From Paramecium octaurelia (Eukaryota; Ciliophora; Oligohymenophorea; Peniculida; Parameciidae), in NCBI GenBank assembly GCA_905182995.1, contig CAJJDP010000102.1:4183-68182 (forward strand): a stretch of DNA of 64,000 nucleotides, read 5' to 3'. A program made the position numbers and the translations under genes. The notes under the pieces are model-generated. The model was not told the origin of the DNA, made no database searches, and saw only the letters and a list, made by a program, of their open reading frames with translations. Shown here piece after piece: positions 33,927 to 45,467 of this stretch; position 1 is the stretch's first letter, and each line of letters starts with the position of its first letter.

Positions 33927-36267
33927 AGTTCTTTATTGTTAATTCTCATTCTGTGTTTGATGAAATACGAATCACTTTCTTGGGGGATAGGTTAATAGGA
34001 GGAGAGTATAATAATCTATTGATAGACTGAGGGATGCGAATTTCACTTTATTAATTATATCATATATTTATTAATTGACATAATCATAATATGGGTTGTT
34101 GCTCTTTTAAATTGTATACCGATGAGAAAGGTAATAGTAAACAATAAGTAAGCTATAATGGATCCAGAAAATGAAATAAATGAAGTTGCAGGGGGACTGG
34201 AAATCAATTAATAGCCTAATAATCATTCTAAAATAATAATTCATGACAAAGAGACCAGCTTTATAAAATCAAACTCATTATCAAAAGAATAGGGTTATTC
34301 AAAGGATCTTGAATAGTAGTAAGTTTAAACTAAACACAAGGAAGGAGATACAGTAGAATTTGTAAAAAAAACTATTAGTGGAACTATGAAATTAACTCCT
34401 GAAATGTTGGTGAGAAAGCAATGTATAACAGAAAAGTTTTTAGCTCATTACGAAATAGTGAAAAAATTGGGGTAAGGGGGATTTGGAGAAGTATATTTGG
34501 TTAAACATTTATCAACGGAGAATCTGAGAGCTGCGAAGGTGGTGGTGAGGAAAACGATAAATTGTGAGGAGAAATTATTGGAAGAGACAGAAATCTTAAA
34601 GGCCTTGGATCACCCAAATATTGTCAAGGTGTTGGAAATATTTGCAGATTTTAAATATTATTATATAGTAACTGAATATTGTTAGGGAGGGGAATTGCTG
34701 GAGAGAATAAAAACCATAACAAATTATAACGAGAATCTGGCTGCAAAGTACATGAAGTAAGTGTTTTCAGCCATTTAGTATTGTCATCAGAAAAACATAG
34801 TGCATCGAGATTTAAAAGTACCTAATTTCAAACTATTTAGCCTGAAAACATACTGTTTNATAAGATCGTAATAGGAAAATGTGTTCAAATCGAATAAAAA
34901 TTTAATACATGTTTGAGTTCCTAAGATTTTTTGTATGATATATCATATCAAAGAGATAAATCTCTTATAAATGAGCCATCATAAACTCCTACTATTTTCT
35001 TTGATCCGAAATGTGAGATAATTACAGTAATAAAATCGAATCAGTGTAAGCATTACTAATATTATAAATTAGATAAAATAATTTGTAACTTGATTGTTAA
35101 AATTTTAAAGTTTTCGGGTAGTAATAAATAAATAGAATTAAATACAAAGAAGATTATATATTGCTAAGGATTGGATGAATTGATCAGTACAATTCATAGA
35201 AATGATTTATAAAGGTAAAAAGTAAAAAATGAGAAATTTGACTTTGTCAAAATTATTGAATACAAAGAGCAATTGAATAACCTAAATTATAAGGCAGTAA
35301 ATAATTTGCTGCTATTTGGGTGTTGGCAAGTTTGAAGTTCTTTATTGTTAATTCTCATTCTGTGTTTGATGAAATACGAATCACTTTCTTGGGGGATAGG
35401 TTAATAGGAGGAGAGTATAATAATCTATTGATAGACTGAGGGATGCGAATTTCACTTTATTAATTATATCATATATTTATTAATTGACATAATCATAATA
35501 TGGGTTGTTGCTCTTTTAAATTGTATACCGATGAGAAAGGTAATAGTAAACAATAAGTAAGCTATAATGGATCCAGAAAATGAAATAAATGAAGTTGCAG
35601 GGGGACTGGAAATCAATTAATAGCCTAATAATCATTCTAAAATAATAATTCATGACAAAGAGACCAGCTTTATAAAATCAAACTCATTATCAAAAGAATA
35701 GGGTTATTCAAAGGATCTTGAATAGTAGTAAGTTTAAACTAAACACAAGGAAGGAGATACAGTAGAATTTGTAAAAAAAACTATTAGTGGAACTATGAAA
35801 TTAACTCCTGAAATGTTGGTGAGAAAGCAATGTATAACAGAAAAGTTTTTAGCTCATTACGAAATAGTGAAAAAATTGGGGTAAGGGGGATTTGGAGAAG
35901 TATATTTGGTTAAACATTTATCAACGGAGAATCTGAGAGCTGCGAAGGTGGTGGTGAGGAAAACGATAAATTGTGAGGAGAAATTATTGGAAGAGACAGA
36001 AATCTTAAAGGCCTTGGATCACCCAAATATTGTCAAGGTGTTGGAAATATTTGCAGATTTTAAATATTATTATATAGTAACTGAATATTGTTAGGGAGGG
36101 GAATTGCTGGAGAGAATAAAAACCATAACAAATTATAACGAGAATCTGGCTGCAAAGTACATGAAGTAAGTGTTTTCAGCCATTTAGTATTGTCATCAGA
36201 AAAACATAGTGCATCGAGATTTAAAAGTACCTAATTTCAAACTATTTAGCCTGAAAACATACTGTTT
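33451..36267. repeat. Direct duplication of 1408 bp around a single N (probable assembly artefact)
   Basis: 33451-34858 and 34860-36267 are identical wherever I compared them, separated by the N at 34859. The first copy joins smoothly to the left flank and the second to the right flank, as expected when two overlapping contigs are abutted. The kinase N-terminal half is therefore doubled. Confidence 0.9.
34091..34858 (+). CDS. Truncated first copy of the calcium-dependent kinase (artefact)
   Basis: Matches 35500-36267 and stops at the N just inside the catalytic domain, after the HRDLK block and its intron. If the junction is an assembly error, this is not a separate gene. Confidence 0.6.
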
Positions 36268-37203
36268 GATTCAAGAGATCCAGATGCCAATTTAAAGGTG
36301 ATTGATTTTGGAGCTAGTGAAAAGATGATTGACTCATCATTCTTGACTAAAAAGATTGGAACTCCTTATTATGTTGCTCCAGAAGTGTTGTCGGATTCAG
36401 GATATGATGAGAAAGTGGATGTGTGGTCATGTGGAGTCATCCTGTACATTTTACTAATAGGGAGACCTCCATTTAAGGGAGCAAGCGATATTGAGACTTT
36501 GAGATTAGCAAGATAGGGAAAATTGAATACGAATAGTGAGAGATGGTTGAGAACAAATGAATAGGCAAAGGATTTGATTATGAAAATGATTATAGTGGAT
36601 CCCAAGAAAAGAATAAGTATGTAGGAGGCTTTTAATCATCCTTGGATTTAGAATATCTAATAGAATGAGATTGAGGATATTAATTTGATTAAGAATTTAA
36701 GTCAATTTACTGCTTAGAATAAGTTGAGGGCTGCAATCCTTCAGTTTATTTCTGTTCAATTGGTAAATAAGGAGGAGAGTTCAAAGTTGTTTTAAACATT
36801 TAAGACCTTAGACTAGAATGGAGACGGAGTATTAACAAAGGAGGAATTGTTGAAGGGAATGTTGAGTGCAGATGTGGATCATTTAAAAGCAGAGATTATG
36901 GCTGATGGGTTAATGTAAGAATTGGATGTGAATGAATCGGGGAAAGTGGATTTTACTGAATTCATCTCTGCTGCATTAGTTTAATAATAAAAAATTACTA
37001 TTAATAATATCAAATTAGCATTTAAGATGTTTGATATGGATGGAAATGGAGTGATAAGCAAATTTGAATTGGAGAGTATTTTTGGTGGAATCGAAATTGA
37101 CAATTAGGCTTGGGAAGACATATTGTAAAAATGTGATCTCAACAAGGACGGAGTCATAGAAGAAGAGGAATTTATTAAACTGTTGGAGAACATTTAATTA
37201 TGA
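35500..37203 (+). CDS. Calcium-dependent protein kinase, CDPK type (552 aa)
   Basis: CDPKs join a Ser/Thr kinase to calmodulin-like EF-hands and act directly as calcium sensors. Exons 35500..35539, 35562..36226 and 36250..37203, introns 22 and 23 nt. The N-terminus MGCCSF fits N-myristoylation at Gly2 and palmitoylation at Cys3/4, so membrane attachment is likely. Kinase blocks in order: GQGGFGEVYLVKH (Gly loop), AAKVVVRK (Lys), TEYCQGGELLERI, HRDLKPENILFD, VIDFGAS, GTPYYVAPEVL, DVWSCGVILYILL. After a junction region come four EF-hands, of which the first, third and fourth have clean loops (DQNGDGVLTKEE, DMDGNGVISKFE, DLNKDGVIEEEE); the second is weaker (DVNESGKVDFTE). DFG is present, so the kinase should be active. 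Confidence 0.95.
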
Positions 37204-37280
37204 ATTCATTATTCTTATATTATTTTCTATTGATTATAAATAACTCAACTCGATTAGAGGTTCAGTAATAAATAAATTTT

Positions 37281-38248
37281 ATGATGTATAGAAATATGGG
37301 TCATTCCTATTAGGCCATGAATATTATTCATGAGGAAAATGGGAATCAATTATGGTTGGGTGATTACACAGCTGCTGAAGACAAGCCCACTCTTGACAAT
37401 AAGGGAATTAGAACAGTATTAACAGTTGCATGCTAACTTAATATCAAATATAATGATTAGAACATGACTCATAAGGTACGCTTTTAATAACATAAGAGAC
37501 ATATTCAATTCTTGATTCGGAATAGGCGAATGTGGCGTAATTTTTTGACGACTCCTTTTACCAGATCAAGAATGGATTGAAATCTGGATCTGTTCTTGTA
37601 CATTGTGCTGCTGGAGTTTCGAGGTCAGCCTCAATAGTTATAGCTTATCTCATGAGAAATAAAGGATGGACATACAGTGAGGCTATCTCCTATGTTAAGA
37701 GTAAAAGATTTGTCATCTGTCCCAATAGTGGTTTTTAACGATAATTGAAAAACTTTGAGAAATAGTTGAGGCAACTAAAGGAAAATGAAAAAACAAATAA
37801 CCCAAAAGAAGTATAAGATAATCAACCAAACATTTCTGATAAAAAACCTGAGATTGCTGTTGATTTAAAGAAATCTGAGTTGTTAACAAAGATGGGCAAT
37901 GAAAGAAAATCTGAGCCTTCATTTTAAAATGAGCTTAGATAGACAATCAGAAATAATGAATTTTTAGGAAATAATTCCAAATAAGATACCAAATAAAATT
38001 TCCGATTATAAAATAGAAATTGCTTGCCTACTTCTAAATTTAATAATACAAGATCAAATATGTAATAGAATAACAGAATCAATTTATAAACTATGCAAAC
38101 CATTTACAATTCTTCTTATGCAGGTCCTCAAATTGTAACACATGCACAAAATAAGTTATTTGAAAAACAACCTTTATCAAATTTACCTGGCATCTCTTCC
38201 AAGGCTAATATGACTCATTATCCCATGAACAATAAAAGAAACTATTGA
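37281..38248 (+). CDS. Dual-specificity protein phosphatase (314 aa)
   Basis: Exons 37281..37475 and 37499..38248 with a 23-nt intron. The catalytic domain fills the first 150 residues: LWLGDYTAAEDKPTL, the general-acid region with Asp71 (YSILDSE), then VLVHCAAGVSRSAS with the Cys101-x5-Arg107 signature, then RNKGWTYSEAISYVK and NSGFQRQLKNFE. This is the layout of small atypical DUSPs, which remove phosphate from Tyr and Ser/Thr. No MAP-kinase docking domain precedes it. The C-terminal half is Asn-, Lys- and Ser-rich and probably disordered. It lies 77 bp downstream of the calcium-dependent kinase on the same strand; a functional pairing is only speculation. Confidence 0.93.
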
Positions 38249-38331
38249 AATTTCTATAACTTGTGTATAGTTATTGTATTCTAACTGATATCATTTAACT
38301 TGTTTTTAATTATAAAATTTGAATAATCCAA

Positions 38332-40607
38332 ATGAGAAATTCAAGTTCCAACTACACATTATAAAGAGATTTCAAAAAGATAGATAGCATTGATTTGAGA
38401 AACAAGAGTGGAATCAGAAATACAAAACCAGAGACTGCATATTCTAGAATCGATAACAAGGAGAATTATTCAATGTAAACAGGAAAAAATCAATTATTTT
38501 CCTATGGAGCAAAATACTAACATAAACTATAAATGCAAAAATCTAAAGTAGAGATACCAGTTGTAGAAGTAAAGAGAGTGGATGATAAAAAATAATTGAG
38601 TGTCATTTTCAAATTCTATGCATCTTTTGGAGATAGAACCAATATCGATTATATTAGATCAAACAAAGTACACAAATTAATGTCAGATTCATAAATCAAA
38701 CTTTAAAGATAGGATTAGCAATAAATAGACTTACTTTTTGTTAAGGCAAATAGAAATAAGCCAAATATGGATTTTGAGAATTTTTATTACTTTTTGGAAC
38801 TATTATCTGAGATTTTATATGGGGAAAATTCATTTCAAATCCTAATGGACAATCATTTGACTCCATTATATGAAAATATTATCTCATCAACAGATTTAGG
38901 AGATGAAGAAACAAAACTATCTCAAGAAATCGATCCAGTGTGTGTCAATTTAATGTAGGTTGTTATTTAACCTGTAACTTTCATCTATAATAAATACTTC
39001 CCTCCTTAATTTAAGAACTTTAATTTGAAAGACTAATAAGAAGAATTGATGATGAAACAATAGATAAGATCTTCATTGTTTTTGTTTTTAAAAGAATTTG
39101 AAATATGTCCTTAATTTATTACTAAAGGGTCTGCTTATTTATTATTAGACTACATCTAAGCAGATCTTAATTTACCTCAAATTTGCCAATAAAAAAAATA
39201 AAAGTCACGATTTGATATTAACTAATTCTGTTGTTATATTATCAAGTTAGCCATGATGACTCTTCAAAGCTTTGATGATTCCTCTTAGATACAATAAATT
39301 ATAACTCCTTTGTAGAAATTAGCTTTTTTACTTGAGAGAATGGAGTTGAGTCAAGGGTTCAACAATCTGGAGATACCGTCAAATAACTCAAAAATAAATT
39401 GGAAATTAAAAGTACCTGAAGAACTTATTGAATTAATACTCACTGAGCCTGATGCAATTTAATATTTGAACTCTACCACTTAAAGAATGAAGATTCATCA
39501 GTTAAAAAGCGAAGAATTTTATGACGATTAAGTGAAACGAATTAATACAGTGCCTACTAATAGAGTTCGACCATCTATCCCAATTAATAAGTAATTCGAG
39601 GATTAATGCCAATAGTTATTTCAAGACAATTATACATAATTATTTAATATCTACCGATAATATTCAGGAATTAATCAATAAACTGGACAGGACAACGAAT
39701 TGGTTGGCAGTAAATGGATGAAATTCTTGAAGGATGCTAATTTGGTTAATGTAAATTTAATTGACAAAAGCAGTAAACTATCTTACTAAGTACCTCACAA
39801 TGAAATTGATTTAATATTTACTAAGGCCTGCACAATCTCATAAAACAATAGATCTTCAGTTCCAATCAAATAAAAGAAATAAACTATGAATTTCTAATAG
39901 TTTTTGAAAGGCCTTTAATTACTAACTAATGATATACATGTTTTAAAGACAATTTTATATGATCATGTATTACATTTAATGAACCAAGGACCTGAAAATA
40001 AGATGAAAGATCTCCTCTCTTAATTAATGACCTTATTAAAGGATAAAGAAATCGTTGAATTTTTAGGATTGCTACATAAATCTATTTTAGTATATTATAA
40101 ACATTATACAATTGGTAAATAGATTATGAATTTTGAATAGTTCTTAAGATTCTATAAAGTAATTGTTGCATTTAAATAATAATTAGGATTTCTCAATTTT
40201 CCCTGATTTATTGGCCAAGAATAAGATAGTTCAGATTTTTTAGATATTGTCCAAATTGTATGAGAATCAAGAAAATTCAAATGTCAAGAGTGGCCATATT
40301 GATCAACACATGTTTGTTGAGTCTCTTGCCCTTTCAGCTTTGGAGGTCTTATTTAATGATGAGGAAAGCTTGAGTTAGTTAGAGAAAGTAAGTATATAAG
40401 AATGATGTTAGATATACTTTTTGATTGAGAGATTAAATTAATCTGATGGCCCTAGGATTGTTCAGAAGTAATTGGGACATACTAAGTAAAATTTAAAGTT
40501 AAAAATTTAGATGCCCTTCTGGTCAAGACTGGGACTTATTGTATCATATACGAAAGAGATTTTCATGGTTGGTTTAATAACAAGATTAAGTCTCTTACGA
40601 ATAATGA
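38332..40607 (+). CDS. Protein with p25-alpha (TPPP)-like domains (732 aa)
   Basis: Exons 38332..40158, 40187..40387, 40412..40485 and 40511..40607, introns 28, 24 and 25 nt. Two segments resemble the p25-alpha fold of tubulin-polymerisation-promoting proteins: near residue 85, FKFYASFGDRTNIDYIRSNK with a later IDLLFVKANRNKPNMDFENF, and near residue 450, LVGSKWMKFLKDANLVNVNL with NEIDLIFTKAC and MNFQQFLKGL. The pattern W/F-x-K-F-L-K-D, D-x-IF-x-K and F-x-x-FL is typical. The rest is helical without a clear motif. p25-alpha proteins bind microtubules, so an axonemal or basal-body role is plausible but inferred. The last exon ends at TAA TGA; the downstream frame belongs to the next gene. Confidence 0.7.
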
Positions 40608-40656
40608 ATTCATATTATTATTTTTATATATTAAAGGGAAAGTTAAATCATAAAAA

Positions 40657-43420
40657 ATGCAGTCGTTACTATCATTAATGAGCAAATTGTCATCTATCAG
40701 TTCTCATGAGGTTTTAGACAGTGAACAGGAAATTTCGAAAAAAGCATTTATACCTTCACTACGAACTCCTTTTGAAAATGACAAACTTAAATTGAGAAAG
40801 GATGAAGAATTAGAATATGTACAAAATAACATATAAAAGAGACTTGGTAAAAAATAAATTTGAGTAATTAATTGCTATCTTCTGCTGCACCCGTATTGGA
40901 TACATTGTCAGAATAAATATTAGATTTAGACCTGTCGAATAACTTATTGCATTAATTCCCGAATTAATTAAAGTATAATTATCTATAACTAATTGTTCAG
41001 AACACTCACTAAGTTAAAGATCCTGAATTTGAGTTTCAATTAAATTCAATCGATTCCAATTAAATTTTATTTGCCAAATTTGGAAAAATTATTATTGACT
41101 GATAATTAGATAAGTACTTATTTTTTGGTTCATAATTTTAGAGTAGTTGCCATCCAGTTTATTTAAATTAAACGCTCTAAGAGAGTTAAATTTAAATAAT
41201 AACAATATAGAATATTTGCCACAGGAGCTATTTGATTTAAAATTAACTTATCTCGGATTAAGATCAAATCTGTTTACTACAATTCCAGCTAAATTCAATG
41301 AAATTTTGGAGTCGTTATAATGTTTTGATCTTGATTGGTTCGATTATTGTGCTATCAGTTGTGAACTTGATAGACAGATCAAATCAAAATTAGTTTAATT
41401 GGGCTAGAGAGTTGTGCAAAGACAAGAAATCATAACATTCTCGTTATTTTACTTCTATATGGTCGGAAAAGTGTTTGACATTTAGTAATTCATTTAAAAG
41501 TAATAATTTAAATAATATTAGTGGTAAGAATATTTTATTTACAATTATATAAAGAGATTCCATAGGATTATTAAAGCAATTTAGTTAAAAGTATCCAGAA
41601 TTACTTATGATCAAAGATGAGGAGGAGTGTTCACTTCTTCTTTATGCATTCAATTTGCATAGGACAAAGTGTGTTAATTGTTTGTTGCCAGCCTTTAGGA
41701 AAAGTAAAATTGAAATGCAAACTTTGTTCATGTTATCAGCTAAACGATTGGATATTCAAATAATGAAGATCTTGCTACAGAATGGGATTGAATTAAATCA
41801 GAAAATGGAGAAAGACATAATTGGACCAAATAAAATACTTGTCGCTCATGGATCTACTGTTATGCATGTAGCGATGACATCATTTGGCAGAAATGCATAA
41901 CAATAATAATAAGCATAAATAATGGTCAAAGTAGTTTAAAACTTAAAGAATAGCTTCTATTAGACATGGGATGCGATCCAAACATTAGAAATCCAATGAA
42001 ATTAACTAGTTTGCATGCTGCTGTAAAATTACCATCTTTAGCTGCAGTACGATTTGCTAGTAATTGCACTTAATTTGATTTCCACAAAAGAGATCTATAT
42101 AAGAACACTCCTCTTCATAGTGCAGCTTCGATGGGGTTAGTTACTATATTACAACTGATTTAAGGAAAGAACGTCAACCCATTTTCTTTGAATCTCAATA
42201 ATAAGACGGCTAAACAAGTATCTATAGCATCATTGCAAGTAATTAAAATTTAAAGGAAATATGAAAACTAATACTTACGAAAGAAATTACTCATTGAAAA
42301 TGAAGATCATCGAACCTACTAAAAGAACGAGAACTTGACTAGCCTTAATAGTTACTAAACTATAACTCAGAATCAATAAATAACAGAAATAAAAAGCCAA
42401 GTTCCATCCCCTTAATCCCAACAATAACAAAGAAAGATATTCAGATTGAATTTAACCTAAGTCAAGTTGATGGAATAGAATGGTTTACTTTCAAACAGAC
42501 AACAATAATCCTCTCAAAGATCCTTGGCACCTAAGATCCAGGAAATATTATCTAGTATCTCTTAAATTATGAGAAAATATCAACAGAGTAATAATGTTCT
42601 TCAAGAAATGAAGAAGTTATATTATTGCACTGAAGTACTTCAAGAGAAGTTGATAATTTCTATTTTCGTAAATCTCATTATCATGAAATTAAAGTATGGT
42701 TGGAAATACTTATCTAGTATCGGTACATCTACGATTTCTGTATTAAATCAAACTAAAATAATGTACTAAAAGCCATAAAGTGCTAATGAATATTTTATAT
42801 ATTAGAACTAGGGGATGATTGAAAAATACAAATAAAATTGTCTCAAAATGTAGAAAATAGAGGACACTTCATCTAATGCATAGTTTCAGAATTAAAAGCA
42901 GCAATTATCTTTGAATTTAAGATATAATATACATAACAATTGGGAAGAAACAATTAAAGAGTACGAGGAATTCTATTAGAACAGTATGGGCGACACATAA
43001 TGGATGATCAGTATAAAAGGACTCAAGATCCAAAATAAAATAAAGACAGAGAATAATAACAGAATGATACTGTATTAGTATGAGCAACTTTAAAACAATT
43101 CAGCCTCCTAAACTTAATTTATCAGAGTAGTGCTAAGATAAATGGATTATTATAAAGAACTTAAAGTTGATAATTCAGAATCAGCTGGCAGTTTAAGTGA
43201 TAGAATGAATCAATACAACAAAAATCCATTAGTTAATAAGAAGGTTAATCAGTTTGTGAATTTAAAATCAAACAAAATGGAATTCCTTTATAGAAATATG
43301 AGTTAGACAGCAAGGAGAGTGTCTCCTTAGGTTTAATAGCATCATGGAGAAAAGGCACAGACCTTTCGAAAAGATTCTGCTATTATTAACTCAATAGATT
43401 TTACTTTAGATAACTTGTGA
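40657..43420 (+). CDS. Leucine-rich-repeat plus ankyrin-repeat protein (875 aa)
   Basis: Exons 40657..40818, 40842..40972, 41001..41113, 41142..41520, 41555..41930 and 41954..43420; introns 23, 28, 28, 34 and 23 nt. After a charged N-terminus come four to five LRRs: LDLDLSNNLLHQFPNQL, LKILNLSFNQIQSIP, LEKLLLTDNQIKQLPSSL, LRELNLNNNNIEYLPQEL. A linker follows, then ankyrin units at about residue 310 (EECSLLLYAF), 370 (HGSTVMHVA), 390 (LLLDMGCDPNIRN then LTSLHAAV) and 440 (KNTPLHSAASMGLVTILQL). The C-terminal 400 residues are Gln/Asn/Ser-rich with helical parts. Both repeat types bind proteins, so this is a scaffold; partner unknown. The 34-nt fourth intron starts GTGG and is the least certain splice. 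Confidence 0.85.
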
Positions 43421-43505
43421 TTGAAAATAAAAATAATGGAAGATAGTTATATTTAAATTATTTATTTTATTTTATTTTTTTTGTACATTTTGCAATAATA
43501 ATAAC

Positions 43506-45467
43506 TCATTTTTGAGTTTCTTCTTTAATCAATGAAAGACCATCGTCAATATAGGTTTGAAGTTCTTAGTTGTCTTCAAACATATTCAAGATGTCACCAA
43601 TTTCAAATTAGGATGGATCAATTAACATACCTAAGAAATTAAAACTAAATAAGTACCAACAACTTTTTTGGTTGCTTCTTTATCTTTTACAACATCGAAG
43701 ACTTTTTGGAATAATAGATTACCAAGTACATTTCTTTGATCAGCAAGAGGAATCTTCAAGAATTCTTCCATTCTACTTTAAACTAAGGTGTAATCAGAGA
43801 ATTCTTAGATGAATGATTAAGGTTGGACCACCTTGCTCATGGGTGGTTGTATGGGCTATTTGTTCATCATTTGATGTCTTGGAACTTAGGTTCTCATCAT
43901 GGGGAAGGGGCCAGCTCTTGGTCCTCTGGGAGGCATTTGTCTCATTCCTTATCCTCCAGGGGGGAAGGGCATTTGAGGAGGCATAACTGGGAAGTTTCCA
44001 CCGAAGGGAGGTTGGAGTAATTATCTTCCTCCTGGATTTTGGAAGATGCTTTGACTTTGCTTTTTGACTTCTTTGAATTCCTTTCTCATGGTTTTGGACA
44101 ATAAAATATTCATCATCACATGGCCATCCTTGAAAATCTCTTTCTTAATTTTAGAAATTTCTGCATTGTTTTCATCATAGATTTCTGATCTTGCTCTCTT
44201 TGAATCTTCCATAGTTTAATAATGCACAAAGCATTATTGAACCTAAAATCTAGGATTCTTGGTCTTTCTTATGGTTAGACGAATAACTTTTCCAAATTTT
44301 GACAAGAAATCTTGGATTTAATCCTTTGTAACTTCTTCCTTGATGTTTTGAACGAGAATCAATCTGTCATCTGGATTTAAGTGTTTGCTGTAGACCATAT
44401 TGTAAAAGAAGTTTTCACTTTCTCCTTTGAAAGTGTCATTATGATCTTGAGCCATTTCCTTGAATGCCTAAGTAATTTCAGCAATGGAGAAGGCCTCACT
44501 TGCATCACTGTTGACAGGTGGTCCATGTTTGTTGATTAATTCCAATGCATGATGAGCACCTGAATTTATGCATGGATGTTTTCTTTATTGTTCGCAAATA
44601 TCCAAATTATCTTTTGCTTATTCTGAGTTTTCGAATGAGATCATTGACCAAGGTTATCTTGTGTGTTAATCAATCTTGACAAAGCAGTCCTTCACTTAAG
44701 TACCATGTTTTTAGAAGTAATCTTTGATTATCAAAGACCATCCATATTCAATTGCTCTGACGACCTTTTCCTAATCCCAATACTTCTGAGGTAATGGTTT
44801 AGCAATGGCTCTCAGATAGATCGAACTGGATTCCACCTTTCTTTCCGATTGGGCTTTGAATTGCTCCAACTTCAGCAACTTCCCCTTGTGAGTTATTGGG
44901 TGATTCATAACTCTCTTTATCAAGTTATCGGCATCTTCCTTCTTCTCAAATTGAACATAACCATAACTAAAATGGGTTAACCTTAATTGATATACTTTAA
45001 TTGCTTTCCTAAAATGTCCCTGTGAACATCGACCGATTGCACAGTACCATATCTGGAAAACTCTTACTCCAATTCTAAGATGTCAGCATCTTCAGGTAGA
45101 TTGTTAATGAAGATGTTGGCTTTTTTATCAGCATTATGATAATTGAAGTATGGCTTGACTCTGATGACATTTCTGATGAACACTTAATTATTGAATTTCT
45201 TTCTTGCTTCTTCGGCAGAATCTGGATGAGCAAAGGTAATGAATGCTTATCCTTTTGATTTCTGAGTAGTCTTGTCCTTTGTAATCTTCAAACTTTGGAT
45301 TTCACCTACTTCCTTAAATTTACGATATAAATAATCTTCGGAGATACCCTAAAAGATGTTATTGAAGACATTCATACCTGATCTAAATTTTCAATGTAAA
45401 TTATGGTCTTCATTTATTGTGGAGTGGTTTGTGGAGGTAGTTATTGCTGAATTTCTTTTTATTGCAT
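43506..45467 (-). CDS. Poly(A)-binding protein, PABP type (625 aa)
   Basis: PABP coats mRNA poly(A) tails and links them to translation initiation. Exons 45467..45378, 45348..44996, 44966..43657 and 43630..43506; introns 29, 29 and 26 nt. RNP signatures are clear in the first RRM seen (IIYIENLDQ, KGQAFITFAH), the second (NIFINNLPE, YGYVQFE) and the last (RLILVQNIKEE, QCFVHYQ). The segment where a third RRM would lie (SSIYLRAIAKPLP ... WSMISFEN) is only weakly RRM-like. A Pro/Met/Gly-rich linker leads to the C-terminal MLLE domain (SRMEEFLKIPLADQRNVLGN ... KVVGMLIDPSQFEIGDILN), which binds PAM2 peptides. The MLLE consensus is KxTGMLLE; here it reads KVVGMLID. Length fits the family. Confidence 0.93.

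Noticed and set aside
43823-44020. A Ser/Gly/His-rich plus-strand frame
   Set aside because: It is the antisense of the Pro/Met/Gly-rich linker of poly(A)-binding protein.
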